Shown here in pieces: positions 51,588-59,938 of a DNA stretch of 62,828 nucleotides; the first letter of the stretch is position 1; each line of letters starts with the position of its first letter. The DNA comes from Desertibaculum subflavum (GTDB taxonomy: Bacteria > Pseudomonadota > Alphaproteobacteria > Ferrovibrionales > Ferrovibrionaceae), in NCBI GenBank assembly GCA_003576705.1, contig QOZS01000034.1, positions 1 to 62,828 on the forward strand. Direction: 5' to 3'. A program made the translations under genes and the position numbers. The notes under the pieces are model-generated. The model did not search any database. It saw only the letters and a list, made by a program, of their open reading frames with translations, and had not been told where the DNA came from.

Positions 51588-52642
51588 GTGACGGCAACCG
51601 CGGGCTGGGTGGGGCTGAGCAGATGGGCGGGGAAGCAGCGGATGTCCTCGGCGATGCGCTCGACCATCTGGCTGCGCGCCATGTCGACCGCGACATCGAT
51701 GGCGGCGGCGAAGCCGATCGCATCGGTGCCGCCGTGGCTCTTCACCGTGATGCCGTTGAGGCCGAGGAACACGCCGCCATTGTACTGACGGGGATCGAGC
51801 CGGTCGCGCAGCGCGCGCAGCGCCGGCAGCGCCAGCAGGGCGCCGAGCCGGGTGGTCCACGAGCGCCTCAGCGCCAACGACATGTAGCCGGTGACCAGCT
51901 TCGCGGTGCCTTCCGCCGTCTTCAGCGCGATATTGCCGGTGAAGCCATCGGTAACGACCACATCGACCGTGCCGGCGCCGATATCGTCGCCTTCGACGAA
52001 GCCGTGGAAGGTGAAGGGCAGGTCCTCGCTGCTGCGCAGCCGCTCCGCCGCCTGGCGCACGTCGTCGTGGCCCTTCATCTCCTCGCTGCCGACATTGAGC
52101 AGGCCCACGGTCGGCTTGAGCCGGCCGAGCAGGGCACGGGCGAACTGCGCGCCCATGACGGCGAACTCCACCAGGTTGCGGGCGTCGCATTCGACATTGG
52201 CGCCCAGATCGAGCATCACGCTTTCGCCGCGCCGGGTCGGCAGCAGCGAAGCGAGGGCCGGGCGGTCGATGCCCGGCAGGGTGCGCAGGCCGAACTTGGC
52301 GAGCGCCATCAGCGCGCCGGTATTGCCGGCCGAGACGACCCCGACGGCCTGGCCTTCCTTCACCGCCTCAATGGCGAGCCCCATGCTGGACCCGCGGCCC
52401 TTGCGCAGTGCCTGGCTGGGCTTGTCGTCGCCGCGCACGACGACATCGGTATGCCGGATTTCCGAGGCGCCTTTCAGCCGGCCGGTGGCATCCACCAGCG
52501 GCTTGAGCTTCGCCTGGTCGCCGAAGATCAGGAAGCGGACCTGGGGATGACGTTCCAGGATGGCATCCGCACCGGCCACGACAGCATTCGGGGCGTTGTC
52601 GCCGCCCATGCCGTCGAGCGCGATCCAGAGGCCGCCGGTCAC
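51584..52642 (-). CDS. plsX: Phosphate acyltransferase PlsX
   Basis: This encodes a 352-residue soluble PlsX, which makes acyl-phosphate from acyl-ACP for the PlsY step of phospholipid synthesis. Family markers: IALDGMGGDNAPNAVVAGA at the start, SAGNTGALMALA, DLGANVECDARNL, GSEEMKGH and DVVVTDGFTGNIALKT. The length is normal. It is third in a DUF177-rpmF-plsX-fabH run, 25 bases after rpmF, and overlaps fabH by 4 bases. Confidence 0.97.
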   Translation of the reverse strand: MTGGLWIALDGMGGDNAPNAVVAGADAILERHPQVRFLIFGDQAKLKPLVDATGRLKGASEIRHTDVVVRGDDKPSQALRKGRGSSMGLAIEAVKEGQAVGVVSAGNTGALMALAKFGLRTLPGIDRPALASLLPTRRGESVMLDLGANVECDARNLVEFAVMGAQFARALLGRLKPTVGLLNVGSEEMKGHDDVRQAAERLRSSEDLPFTFHGFVEGDDIGAGTVDVVVTDGFTGNIALKTAEGTAKLVTGYMSLALRRSWTTRLGALLALPALRALRDRLDPRQYNGGVFLGLNGITVKSHGGTDAIGFAAAIDVAVDMARSQMVERIAEDIRCFPAHLLSPTQPAVAVT

Positions 52643-52667
52643 GCTTCAGCCCGGCCGGAACTCAGGG

Positions 52668-52853
52668 TCAGACCGGGTTCGCCGGTTCGACCACCTCGCG
52701 GCCGTCGTAATGGCCGCAGGCCGGGCAGACGTGATGCGGGCGCTTCACCTCGCCGCAATTCTTGCACTCGTTGAGCTGCGTGTTGGTCAGCGCGTGGTGC
52801 GACCGGCGCATATCGCGGCGGGAGCTGGAAACACGCTTCTTGGGTACGGCCAT
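52668..52853 (-). CDS. rpmF: 50S ribosomal protein L32
   Basis: This encodes a 61-residue L32. The N-terminus MAVPKKRVSSSRRDMRRSHH is typical (without the first Met the protein is very basic), and two CxxC-type pairs (CKNCGE, CPACGHY) form the zinc ribbon. It is part of the large ribosomal subunit. It lies between the DUF177 gene (51 bases upstream) and plsX, the usual order that links ribosome and membrane-lipid genes. Confidence 0.97.
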   Translation of the reverse strand: MAVPKKRVSSSRRDMRRSHHALTNTQLNECKNCGEVKRPHHVCPACGHYDGREVVEPANPV

Positions 52854-52904
52854 CGTCGTTCTCTCGATGCTGCGGCCGCAACGCGGCCTTGGCTGAACCA
52901 GATC

Positions 52905-53432
52905 CTAACGTCGCCCCTTCAATCCGCCGAGCGCGGCGAAAGGGTTCTCCTGCATCTCCGTTTCGTCCGCCGGCGGCACGAACTCCACCCCGGGCTTGCG
53001 GGGATAGGGATCGATCGCCAGCGCCAACTGCTCCACCACCGCCTCGCCCACATCGATCCGCCCGCCTTCGATCGGCTCCGGCGGGTCGGCGACATCGAGA
53101 TCCAACTCGATCTCCGCCGCAGCTTCCGCCTCCGCCGCCGGCCCATAGGCCAGCTCGAAGGTATCGCCCAGCTCCGACACCACCGGATCGAGCGTCACCA
53201 CGCAATCCTGCACCACCTCCGCGGTCCAGGTCGCGGTCAGCGCGATGCCGGCACCGCGGGGCTGCAACGCGAGATCGGCATGCAGCCGGCGCAACTCGCC
53301 CAACCCCAGGCGACGCGCCAGTCGCTCGCGCTCAGCGGGATCGGCCTCGATCGCCAGCGACAGCCCCGACGGCCCGATCCTGGAAACCTCGACCGGCCGG
53401 CCAAATTCCGGATGCGGCGGGCTCGAGCCCAT
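52905..53432 (-). CDS. DUF177 (YceD-like) protein
   Basis: This encodes a 175-residue acidic protein of the DUF177/YceD family, encoded before rpmF in most bacteria. Family features: central VVQDCVVTLDPV with a conserved Cys, an acidic loop, and the C-terminal DYPR-like region (AIDPYPRKPG) followed by ENPFAALGGLKG. In relatives it is linked to 23S rRNA accumulation. The start at 53432 has a strong GGAGGA site and lies about 37 bases after the predicted transcription start; the longer form would begin upstream of the promoter's start site. Confidence 0.92.
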   Translation of the reverse strand: MGSSPPHPEFGRPVEVSRIGPSGLSLAIEADPAERERLARRLGLGELRRLHADLALQPRGAGIALTATWTAEVVQDCVVTLDPVVSELGDTFELAYGPAAEAEAAAEIELDLDVADPPEPIEGGRIDVGEAVVEQLALAIDPYPRKPGVEFVPPADETEMQENPFAALGGLKGRR

Positions 53433-53475
53433 AGGGTCCTCCAGCCGGACCGCGGCCCGGCAAAATGGACGGCGG

Positions 53476-53504
53476 AACATAGTGACGCGGCAGGGACCGG
53501 TCAA
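53476..53504 (-). promoter_or_regulatory. Promoter of the DUF177-rpmF-plsX-fabH operon
   Basis: On the minus strand, TTGACC (complement of 53499-53504), exactly 17 bases, and TATGTT (complement of 53476-53481) form the best housekeeping promoter match I found in the window. It supports the DUF177 start at 53432. Confidence 0.6.
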
Positions 53505-53558
53505 CGTCCTTCGGGCCTTGCGAGAGGCAAGCCCGCAGGTCCCGATTTGCCTGCCGCT

Positions 53559-54341
53559 TCAGGGCTTTGCCGCCGCCTTGGCCCGCCGGCTGCCCGGGAT
53601 CCGCTTGCCGGCGATCGCCTTGATGACGCCGCGCAAGGTGCGCACGTCCTGCTCCAGCAGGGCGCCGCGTTGCAGCGAGTTGCGGATGTTATGCAGGATC
53701 GCGGCCCGCTTCTCCTTGATGTTGTCGAAGAAACCGGCCTCGTCGAGCTCGGTTTCGAGGTGCTCGAACAGGCCGATCAGCTCGCCTCGGTTGGCCGGCC
53801 GGGTGCGGCCCGTATCGAAGCGCTCCCGCGCCGGCTCCGCTTCGCCGGCCATGGCGTATTCATAGGCGAGCAGCAGCACCGCCTGGGCCAGATTGAGCGA
53901 ATAGAAACGCGGATTGGTCGGGATGGTGACGATGGTATGGGCGAGCACCACGTCGTCGCGCTCGAGCCCCACGCGCTCGCCGCCGAACATGAGGCCGACC
54001 CGCTCTCCCGCGGCGACGAAGCGGCGCGCCTCGATGGCGGCTTGCCGCGGCGTCGCCACCGGCTTCAGCATCTCGCGATGCCGCGCGGTGGTGGCGTAGA
54101 GCCGGGTCAGGTCGGCGACCGCCGCCGCCGTCGAGTCGAAGACTTGCGCCCCGTCCAGCACCTGGTCGGCGCCGGAGCCGAGCGCCTTGGCGCGCTTGTT
54201 CGGCCAGGGCTGGTGCGGCTTCACCAGGCGGAGCTCGGTAATGCCGAAATTGAGCATGGCGCGCGCCGCCGCGCCGATATTCTCGCCCATCTGCGGCTCG
54301 ACCAGCACCACGACCAGCACGCCGACTTCGTTCGTCGTCAT
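53559..54341 (-). CDS. trmJ: tRNA/rRNA methyltransferase, TrmJ-like (SpoU family)
   Basis: This encodes a 260-residue SPOUT-class methyltransferase like TrmJ, which 2'-O-methylates nucleotide 32 of several tRNAs. Motif 1 VEPQMGENIGAAARAMLNFG in the first 40 residues, GLMFGGERVGLERDD and IPTNPRFYSLNLAQAVLLL form the SAM-binding knot. A basic C-terminal extension follows. The gene is upstream of the DUF177 operon, on the same strand but separated by 126 bases containing that operon's promoter. rRNA methylation rather than tRNA cannot be excluded. Confidence 0.9.
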   Translation of the reverse strand: MTTNEVGVLVVVLVEPQMGENIGAAARAMLNFGITELRLVKPHQPWPNKRAKALGSGADQVLDGAQVFDSTAAAVADLTRLYATTARHREMLKPVATPRQAAIEARRFVAAGERVGLMFGGERVGLERDDVVLAHTIVTIPTNPRFYSLNLAQAVLLLAYEYAMAGEAEPARERFDTGRTRPANRGELIGLFEHLETELDEAGFFDNIKEKRAAILHNIRNSLQRGALLEQDVRTLRGVIKAIAGKRIPGSRRAKAAAKP

Positions 54342-54401
54342 GGCCTGGAATGTAGCGGCTGCTGCGCCGGCCTCAACGAGGATTGCCGGGCGGATGCCGG
54401 C

Positions 54402-56699
54402 TCAGCTGCATTTCGAATAGCCGCAGGCAAGGCAGGTGGCGCAGCCCTCCTGGCGAATCAGCGCCGGCTGGGCGCATTTGGGACAGAAGGCGGCACCGGG
54501 CGGCGGGCCGTCCCCTTCCTCGGCGCCGACGGCCAGCGGCAGCCGCTGCTGCAGCGGGTCGCCGAGGCGGCCTTCGACCGGACCGGCGATGAAGCCGATT
54601 TCGATCATGTGGCGCTCGATCACCTCGCCGATCGCGGCGAGCAGCGAGGGCACGTAGCGGCCCTTGACCCATTGGCCGCCGCGCGGGTCGAACACGGCCT
54701 TCAGCTCTTCGACCACGAAGGCGACGTCGCCGCCGCGGCGGAACACGGCGGAGATCATCCGCGTCAGCGCCACCGTCCAGGCGTAATGCTCCATGTTCTT
54801 CGAGTTGATGAACACCTCGAAGGGCCGGCGGCGGCCGTCCTGGATCACGTCGTTGACGGTGATGTAGATGGCATGGGCGCTTTCCGGCCAGGTGACCTTG
54901 TAGGTCTGGCCGGGCAGCGCCTCCGGCCGGTCGAGCGGCCGCGTCATGTAGACCACGCCGCCGGCCTGGCGCGGCTTGGGTGTTTCGGCAGGCTTCACCT
55001 CGGCGAGCGACAGCACGGCACCGGTCACCGGGTTCGGGCGATAGGTGGTGCAGCCTTTGCAGCCCGAGGCATAGGCTTCGGCATAGACGTCGCGGAACGC
55101 CTCGAAGGAGATCTCCTCCGGCACGTTGATGGTCTTCGAGATCGAGCTGTCGACGTATTTCTGCACCGCCGCCTGCATGCGGACATGGTCGAGCGGCTCC
55201 AGCGTCTGCGCCGTGACGAAAGCATCGGTCAGCGGCGCGTCCGCGCCCTTGAGCGCGCGGTAGAGCGCATAGGCGTAGTCCTGCACCTCCTCCTCGCGCT
55301 TGCTCCCGTCGGGCATCAGCACGGCGCGGCGGTAGGTGAAGCTGAATACCGGCTCCAGCCCCGAGGACACGTTGCCGGCGAACAGCGAGATGGTGCCGGT
55401 CGGCGCGATCGAGGTGAGCAGCGCGTTGCGGATGCCGTGCGCCGCGATGCCGTCGCGGATCTCCTGCGGCAGTTCCTTGATCGTCTCGCCTTCGAGATAG
55501 CGCTTCGCATCGAACAGCGGAAAGGCGCCCTTCTCCTTCGCCAGCTCGATCGAGGCGCGATAGGCCGCGTCGCGGATCGCCCGCATCCATGCCTCGGTCA
55601 GTGCCAGCGCCGCCTCCGAGCCATAGCGCGCGCCGGCCATGATCAGCGCATCGGCGAGCCCAGTGACGCCGAGCCCGATGCGCCGTTTGGCCATCGCCTC
55701 CGCCTGCTGCTGCGGCAGCGGGAAGCGCGACACGTCGATGGTGTTGTCCATCATCCGCACCGCCACCGCCGTCAGCCGCGCAAGCTCGGCGAGATCGAGC
55801 GCGGCATCCGCCTCGAACGGCCGGTTCACCAGCCGCGCCAGATTGACCGACCCGAGCAGGCAGGCGCCGTAAGGAGGAAGTGGTTGTTCGCCGCACGGAT
55901 TGGTCGCGCTGATCGTCTCGGCGTAGTGGAGGTTGTTCCGCCGGTTGATGCGGTCGATGAAGATGACGCCGGGCTCCGCCTGCGCGTAGGTCGCGCGCAT
56001 GATGCGGTCCCACAGCTGCTTGGCGCGCACCGTCTTGTAGACGCGGCCGCCGAAGACCAGGTCCCAGGGCTTGTCGGCCTGGACCGCCGCCATGAAGGCA
56101 TCGGTCGCCAGGACTGAGAGATTGAACATGCGCAGCCTGGCCGGATCCGCCTTGGCGTCGACGAAGGCCTCGATATCGGGATGATCGCAGCACAAGGTCG
56201 CCATCATGGCGCCGCGCCGGCTGCCGGCCGACATGATGGTGCGACACATCGCGTCCCACACGTCCATGAAGCTGAGCGGGCCGGAAGCGTCGGCGCCGAC
56301 GCCCTTCACCGGCGCGCCGCGCGGACGCAGGGTCGAGAAATCGTAGCCGATGCCGCCGCCCTGCTGCATGGTCAGCGCAGCTTCCTTCAGGTGCTCGAAG
56401 ATGCCGCCCATGTCGTCGGGGATGGTCCCCATGACGAAGCAGTTGAACAGCGTGACGTTGCGACCGGTGCCGGCGCCGGCGACAATCCGGCCGGCGGGCA
56501 GGAAGCGGAAGCCTTCCAGCGCTTCGCCGAAAGCCGCGGCCCAGCGCTCGCGCATCTGCGGCGCCTCCGGCTCGGCCAGCGCGCCGGCGACCCGAGCCCA
56601 GGTATCCTCCACAGACTTATCCACAGGTTCGCCGGCCGGCGTTTTCAGCCGGTATTTCATGTCCCAGATCTGCCGGGCGATGGGCGAGAGCTTCGTCAT
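54402..56699 (-). CDS. nrdJ: Adenosylcobalamin-dependent (class II) ribonucleotide reductase
   Basis: This encodes a 765-residue class II ribonucleotide reductase, which makes deoxyribonucleotides using adenosylcobalamin and works with or without oxygen. The catalytic core is clear: NVTLFNCFV with an active-site Cys, QGGGIGYDFS, SAGSRRGAMM, NPCGEQPL and TSIAPTGTISL. A TSCPD domain (~560-680) and a C-terminal zinc-ribbon (CPKC, CATC-LACGYSKC), which carries the redox cysteines, follow. The ATG at 56699 is preferred over a TTG two codons upstream. I saw no B12 riboswitch in the 178 bases upstream, and no NrdR box was evident. Confidence 0.95.
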   Translation of the reverse strand: MTKLSPIARQIWDMKYRLKTPAGEPVDKSVEDTWARVAGALAEPEAPQMRERWAAAFGEALEGFRFLPAGRIVAGAGTGRNVTLFNCFVMGTIPDDMGGIFEHLKEAALTMQQGGGIGYDFSTLRPRGAPVKGVGADASGPLSFMDVWDAMCRTIMSAGSRRGAMMATLCCDHPDIEAFVDAKADPARLRMFNLSVLATDAFMAAVQADKPWDLVFGGRVYKTVRAKQLWDRIMRATYAQAEPGVIFIDRINRRNNLHYAETISATNPCGEQPLPPYGACLLGSVNLARLVNRPFEADAALDLAELARLTAVAVRMMDNTIDVSRFPLPQQQAEAMAKRRIGLGVTGLADALIMAGARYGSEAALALTEAWMRAIRDAAYRASIELAKEKGAFPLFDAKRYLEGETIKELPQEIRDGIAAHGIRNALLTSIAPTGTISLFAGNVSSGLEPVFSFTYRRAVLMPDGSKREEEVQDYAYALYRALKGADAPLTDAFVTAQTLEPLDHVRMQAAVQKYVDSSISKTINVPEEISFEAFRDVYAEAYASGCKGCTTYRPNPVTGAVLSLAEVKPAETPKPRQAGGVVYMTRPLDRPEALPGQTYKVTWPESAHAIYITVNDVIQDGRRRPFEVFINSKNMEHYAWTVALTRMISAVFRRGGDVAFVVEELKAVFDPRGGQWVKGRYVPSLLAAIGEVIERHMIEIGFIAGPVEGRLGDPLQQRLPLAVGAEEGDGPPPGAAFCPKCAQPALIRQEGCATCLACGYSKCS

Positions 56700-56877
56700 G
56701 GCCAATTAGAGGTAGGTCGGCGCGCAGACATTGTCGATGATGTTCCTGAAATGTTCAAGGGATCGCTTGGCGTATTTGCCGGCTAGACTGCGGTTTCATG
56801 GTTACGGTTCTCTCTCCGAGCGGGAGATACCGCCGGCCGCGCGCGGCGCGGCCGTGATCAGCGGAGGAAGTCGCCAC

Positions 56878-57255
56878 ATGCAATCCGAAGTTGCCGCCCT
56901 GGAGCAAGCTGTCCACACCTATCTGGACGGGCTCTACGAGGGTGACCCGAAGAAGCTTGCGGAAGTTTTCCACCCCCAGTCGCATCTCTACAGCGCCACC
57001 GACGGCAAGGTCCTCGACCTGCCGGCGCTCGAATGGTTCGAGATGGTGTCGAAACGGCCCTCGCCGAAGTCCAAGGGCCAGCCCCGTGCCGACCGCATTC
57101 TGTCGATCGACTTCAACGGCCCGGCGCATGCCTTCGTCAAGCTGAACTGCGCGGTGCCGCCGCGCTATTTCACCGACTACCTTACCTTCGTGAAGCTGGA
57201 CGGCCGCTGGCAGGTGATCGCCAAGGCCTATCACTACGACATCCGCGAAGGCTGA
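56878..57255 (+). CDS. NTF2-like (nuclear transport factor 2 fold) protein
   Basis: This encodes a 125-residue cone-shaped NTF2-fold protein. The start VAALEQAVHTYLDGLYEGDPKKLAEVFHP and later YFTDYLTFVKLDGRWQVIAKAYHY are characteristic of the SnoaL/lumazine-binding-like group. Members are enzymes, small-ligand binders or subunits; no catalytic set stands out here. A GGAGGAAG site seven bases upstream supports the ATG. It is divergent from nrdJ and separated from dapD by a promoter-like element. Confidence 0.85.
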   Translation: MQSEVAALEQAVHTYLDGLYEGDPKKLAEVFHPQSHLYSATDGKVLDLPALEWFEMVSKRPSPKSKGQPRADRILSIDFNGPAHAFVKLNCAVPPRYFTDYLTFVKLDGRWQVIAKAYHYDIREG

Positions 57256-57272
57256 CCTGCGCGGCGCGCCGA

Positions 57273-57308
57273 TTGACTGGGTACAGCCGGCGGCTATTTT
57301 CCGCCGGC
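57273..57308 (+). promoter_or_regulatory. Candidate dapD promoter overlapping a palindrome
   Basis: TTGACT (57273-57278), a 16-base spacer and TATTTT (57295-57300) are followed by the dapD ATG about 46 bases later. An eight-pair palindrome GCCGGCGG (57286-57293) / CCGCCGGC (57301-57308) places the -10 in its loop. It could be an operator, a terminator for the NTF2-like gene, or both. Confidence 0.45.
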
Positions 57309-57346
57309 CATATTTCGGGCTGCAAGTGCTCTCGGGGACGCGACAA

Positions 57347-58192
57347 ATGGACAAGACGAAGCTGGCGGCGGCAGTGGATGCCGCCTGGGAGCGCCGGACG
57401 GAAATTTCGCCGGCGACCAAGGGCGAGGTGCGCGAGGCCGTGGAAGCCTCGCTCAAGGGCCTGGATGACGGCAGCTTCCGCGTCGCCGAGAAGGTGGGCG
57501 ATAACTGGACGGTGAACCAGTGGCTGAAGAAGGCGGTGCTGCTGTCGTTCCGCCTGTACGACAACGAGATCATTCCGGGCGGCCCCGGCGCCAACACCAA
57601 CTGGTGGGACAAGGTGCCGTCGAAGTTTGCTGGCTGGGGCGCGGCGGAGTTCAAGAAGGCGGGGTTCCGCGCCGTACCCGGCGCCGTCGCCCGTCGCGGG
57701 GCGTATATCGCGCCCGACGTCGTGCTGATGCCGAGCTTCGTCAATATCGGCGCCTATGTCGGCGCGCGCACCATGGTGGACACCTGGGCGACGGTCGGCT
57801 CCTGCGCCCAGATCGGCGCCAACTGCCACCTGTCGGGCGGCGTCGGCATCGGCGGCGTGCTGGAGCCGCTGCAGGCCAACCCGGTGGTGATCGAGGACGA
57901 CTGCTTCATCGGCGCGCGCTCCGAGGTCGTCGAGGGCGTGATCGTCGAGCAGGGGGCGGTGATCGCCATGGGCACCTTCATCTCGTCGACGACGCGGATC
58001 GTGGATCGCGCCACCGGCCGCACCTATTACGGCCGCGTGCCGGCCTATTCCGTGGTGGTGCCGGGCAGCATGCCGGGCCGGCCGCTGGAAGACGGCACGC
58101 CGGGCCCGAACCTCTCCTGCGCGGTGATCGTGAAGACGGTGAACGCCCAGACCCGGGCGAAGACGGCGATCAACGACCTGCTCCGGGACTGA
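57347..58192 (+). CDS. dapD: Tetrahydrodipicolinate N-succinyltransferase
   Basis: This encodes a 281-residue DapD, which uses succinyl-CoA to acylate tetrahydrodipicolinate in lysine/meso-diaminopimelate synthesis. The N-terminal helical domain (DAAWERR and EVREAVEASLKGL) is followed by a left-handed beta-helix of hexapeptide repeats (GAYVGARTMVDTWATVG, HLSGGVGIGG, RSEVVEGVIVEQGAVIAMG in part). The length matches E. coli (274). The gene is 4 bases before dapE, so the succinylase branch is transcribed as a pair. The start at 57347 is the ATG of the typical MDKTKLAAAV opening. Confidence 0.96.
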   Translation: MDKTKLAAAVDAAWERRTEISPATKGEVREAVEASLKGLDDGSFRVAEKVGDNWTVNQWLKKAVLLSFRLYDNEIIPGGPGANTNWWDKVPSKFAGWGAAEFKKAGFRAVPGAVARRGAYIAPDVVLMPSFVNIGAYVGARTMVDTWATVGSCAQIGANCHLSGGVGIGGVLEPLQANPVVIEDDCFIGARSEVVEGVIVEQGAVIAMGTFISSTTRIVDRATGRTYYGRVPAYSVVVPGSMPGRPLEDGTPGPNLSCAVIVKTVNAQTRAKTAINDLLRD

Positions 58193-58196
58193 TGCA

Positions 58197-59345
58197 GTGG
58201 CCCAGATCGACGCGCTGGCGCTGTCGCGCGAGCTGATCCGACGGCCGAGCGTGACGCCGGAGGATGCCGGCGCGCTCGACGTGCTGCAGCAGGCACTCGA
58301 AGGTCTGGGGTTCAAATGCTGGCGGCTGCCCTTCGAGCAGAAGGGCACGCCGACCATCGACAATCTCTATGCGCGGTTCGGAGATCTCGGCCCCAATTTC
58401 TGCTTCGCTGGCCATACCGATGTGGTGCCGGTCGGCGACCGCGCCGCCTGGACTGTCGATCCGTTCGAAGCCGTCGTGGACCAGGGCTGGCTGATCGGTC
58501 GCGGCGCCGCCGACATGAAGGCCGCAATCGCCTGCTTCGCCGCCGCGGCCGAGCAGTTCCTGGGCGCACGCGGGGACAAGTTCCGCGGCTCGATCAGCTT
58601 CCTGATCACCGGCGACGAGGAAGGGCCGGCCATCAACGGCACCGTCAAGGCGCTGCAATGGATGGCGGAGCAGAAGCAGAAGATCGATGCCTGCCTGGTC
58701 GGCGAGCCGACCGCGACCCAGAAAGTGGGCGACATGGCAAAGATCGGCCGGCGGGGCTCGGTCACCGGCCGCCTCAGCGTGATGGGCGCGCAGGGCCATA
58801 TCGCCTATCCGCATCTCGCCGACAATCCGATCCGCCGCCTGGTGCCGGCGCTCGACGCGCTGCAGCGCCGCAAGCTCGACGACGGCACGCGCGATTTCCA
58901 GCCGTCCAACCTGGAAGTGACCACGGTCGATGTCGGCAACCGGGCGACCAACGTGATCCCGGCCAAGGCGAATGCCACCTTCAACATCCGCTACAACAGC
59001 CTGCATACCGGGGCCGCGCTGGAAAGCTGGATGCGCCAGGTCTGCGCCGAGCATGCCGGTGCCCATGAGATCGAGTTTGAGCACGGCGCCGAGCCCTTCC
59101 TCACCGCCCGCGGCGCGCTGTCGGAAGCGATCGTCGCCGCGGTGAAGGGCGCGGCCGGGATCGAGCCCGAGCTGTCGACGACCGGCGGCACGTCGGACGC
59201 CCGCTTCATCAAGAGCTATTGCCCGGTGATCGAGCTCGGCATGGTCGGCCAGACCATGCACAAGGTGGATGAGAAGGTTCGCGTCGACGATCTCGGCCTG
59301 CTGACGGATATCTATCGGCGCGTGCTCGAGAACTGGTTCGAATGA
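58197..59345 (+). CDS. dapE: Succinyl-diaminopimelate desuccinylase
   Basis: This encodes a 382-residue zinc peptidase-family enzyme that removes succinate from N-succinyl-diaminopimelate. Metal ligands and catalytic residues are visible: FAGHTDVVPVGD (His, and Asp of the next motif), GRGAADMKAAIA, TGDEEGPAINGT (catalytic Glu pair) and GGTSDARFI with a later MHKVDEKV His. It starts with GTG at 58197; the neighbouring ATG at 58192 is out of frame. With dapD it gives lysine and peptidoglycan precursor. A small membrane protein gene follows 13 bases later. Confidence 0.95.
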   Translation: MAQIDALALSRELIRRPSVTPEDAGALDVLQQALEGLGFKCWRLPFEQKGTPTIDNLYARFGDLGPNFCFAGHTDVVPVGDRAAWTVDPFEAVVDQGWLIGRGAADMKAAIACFAAAAEQFLGARGDKFRGSISFLITGDEEGPAINGTVKALQWMAEQKQKIDACLVGEPTATQKVGDMAKIGRRGSVTGRLSVMGAQGHIAYPHLADNPIRRLVPALDALQRRKLDDGTRDFQPSNLEVTTVDVGNRATNVIPAKANATFNIRYNSLHTGAALESWMRQVCAEHAGAHEIEFEHGAEPFLTARGALSEAIVAAVKGAAGIEPELSTTGGTSDARFIKSYCPVIELGMVGQTMHKVDEKVRVDDLGLLTDIYRRVLENWFE

Positions 59346-59358
59346 TCCCTCGGATCAC

Positions 59359-59925
59359 ATGATTCCTCTGGCCGAGATCCGGGAATCGCTCTGGGGCGCC
59401 TGGCGCCTCGCCCATCTCGACGTGACCGGCATGCGCTGGTTCAACCTGTCGAGCGACGGCTTCTTCCGGTCGTTCTTCGCCGCGGCCCTGATCGCCCCGC
59501 CGTTCTTCCTGGTCGCCTGGCTGCGCAGTCAGCCGCTGCCGGATCCCGCGGCACCGCCGCCCTATCCGTTCGCGGCTCACCTCGTCGGCTATCCGCTGCT
59601 CTGGCTGATCTTCCCGCTGCTGATCGCCGGTTTGGCGCGGCCGCTCGGCCTGACGCGGCAATATGCGACCGGCGTGATCGCCTTCAACTGGGCGCAGGCG
59701 GTCATCATGGCGGCGCTGCTGCCGATCGCGGTGCTGGACATGACCGGCGCGCTCGGCCCGTTCGGCGCCCTGCTCTATCTCATCGCCTACGCGGCAAGCC
59801 TCTACTACACGTGGTTCGTGCTGCGCACGGCGCTGGAGACGACCGCCGGCACTGCCGCCGCGCTCACGCTGGCGACGGAATTGCTCGGCCTGCTGGTACA
59901 GCGCAGCGTCGCGCTGCCGTTCTGA
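59359..59925 (+). CDS. Hypothetical membrane protein
   Basis: This encodes a 188-residue protein with about four to five hydrophobic segments (SFFAAALIAPPFFLVAWL; GYPLLWLIFPLLIAGLA; VIAFNWAQAVIMAALLPIAVL in part; LLYLIAYAASLYYTWFVL) and an amphipathic N-terminus (IPLAEIRESLWGAWRLAHLD). I do not recognise the family, although it resembles conserved alphaproteobacterial genes found after dapE. Co-transcription with dapD/dapE is likely (13-base gap). It converges with the MotB/OmpA-like gene. Confidence 0.75.
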   Translation: MIPLAEIRESLWGAWRLAHLDVTGMRWFNLSSDGFFRSFFAAALIAPPFFLVAWLRSQPLPDPAAPPPYPFAAHLVGYPLLWLIFPLLIAGLARPLGLTRQYATGVIAFNWAQAVIMAALLPIAVLDMTGALGPFGALLYLIAYAASLYYTWFVLRTALETTAGTAAALTLATELLGLLVQRSVALPF

Positions 59926-59938
59926 GCCGGAACCCGCC

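Noticed and set aside
52560..56117. A 1185-codon plus-strand frame across plsX, rpmF, DUF177, trmJ and nrdJ
   Set aside because: It runs antisense across several known core genes, so it cannot be a real gene.
56700..56877. A cobalamin riboswitch upstream of nrdJ
   Set aside because: I looked for the B12 box and a structured leader in these 178 bases and did not see one.
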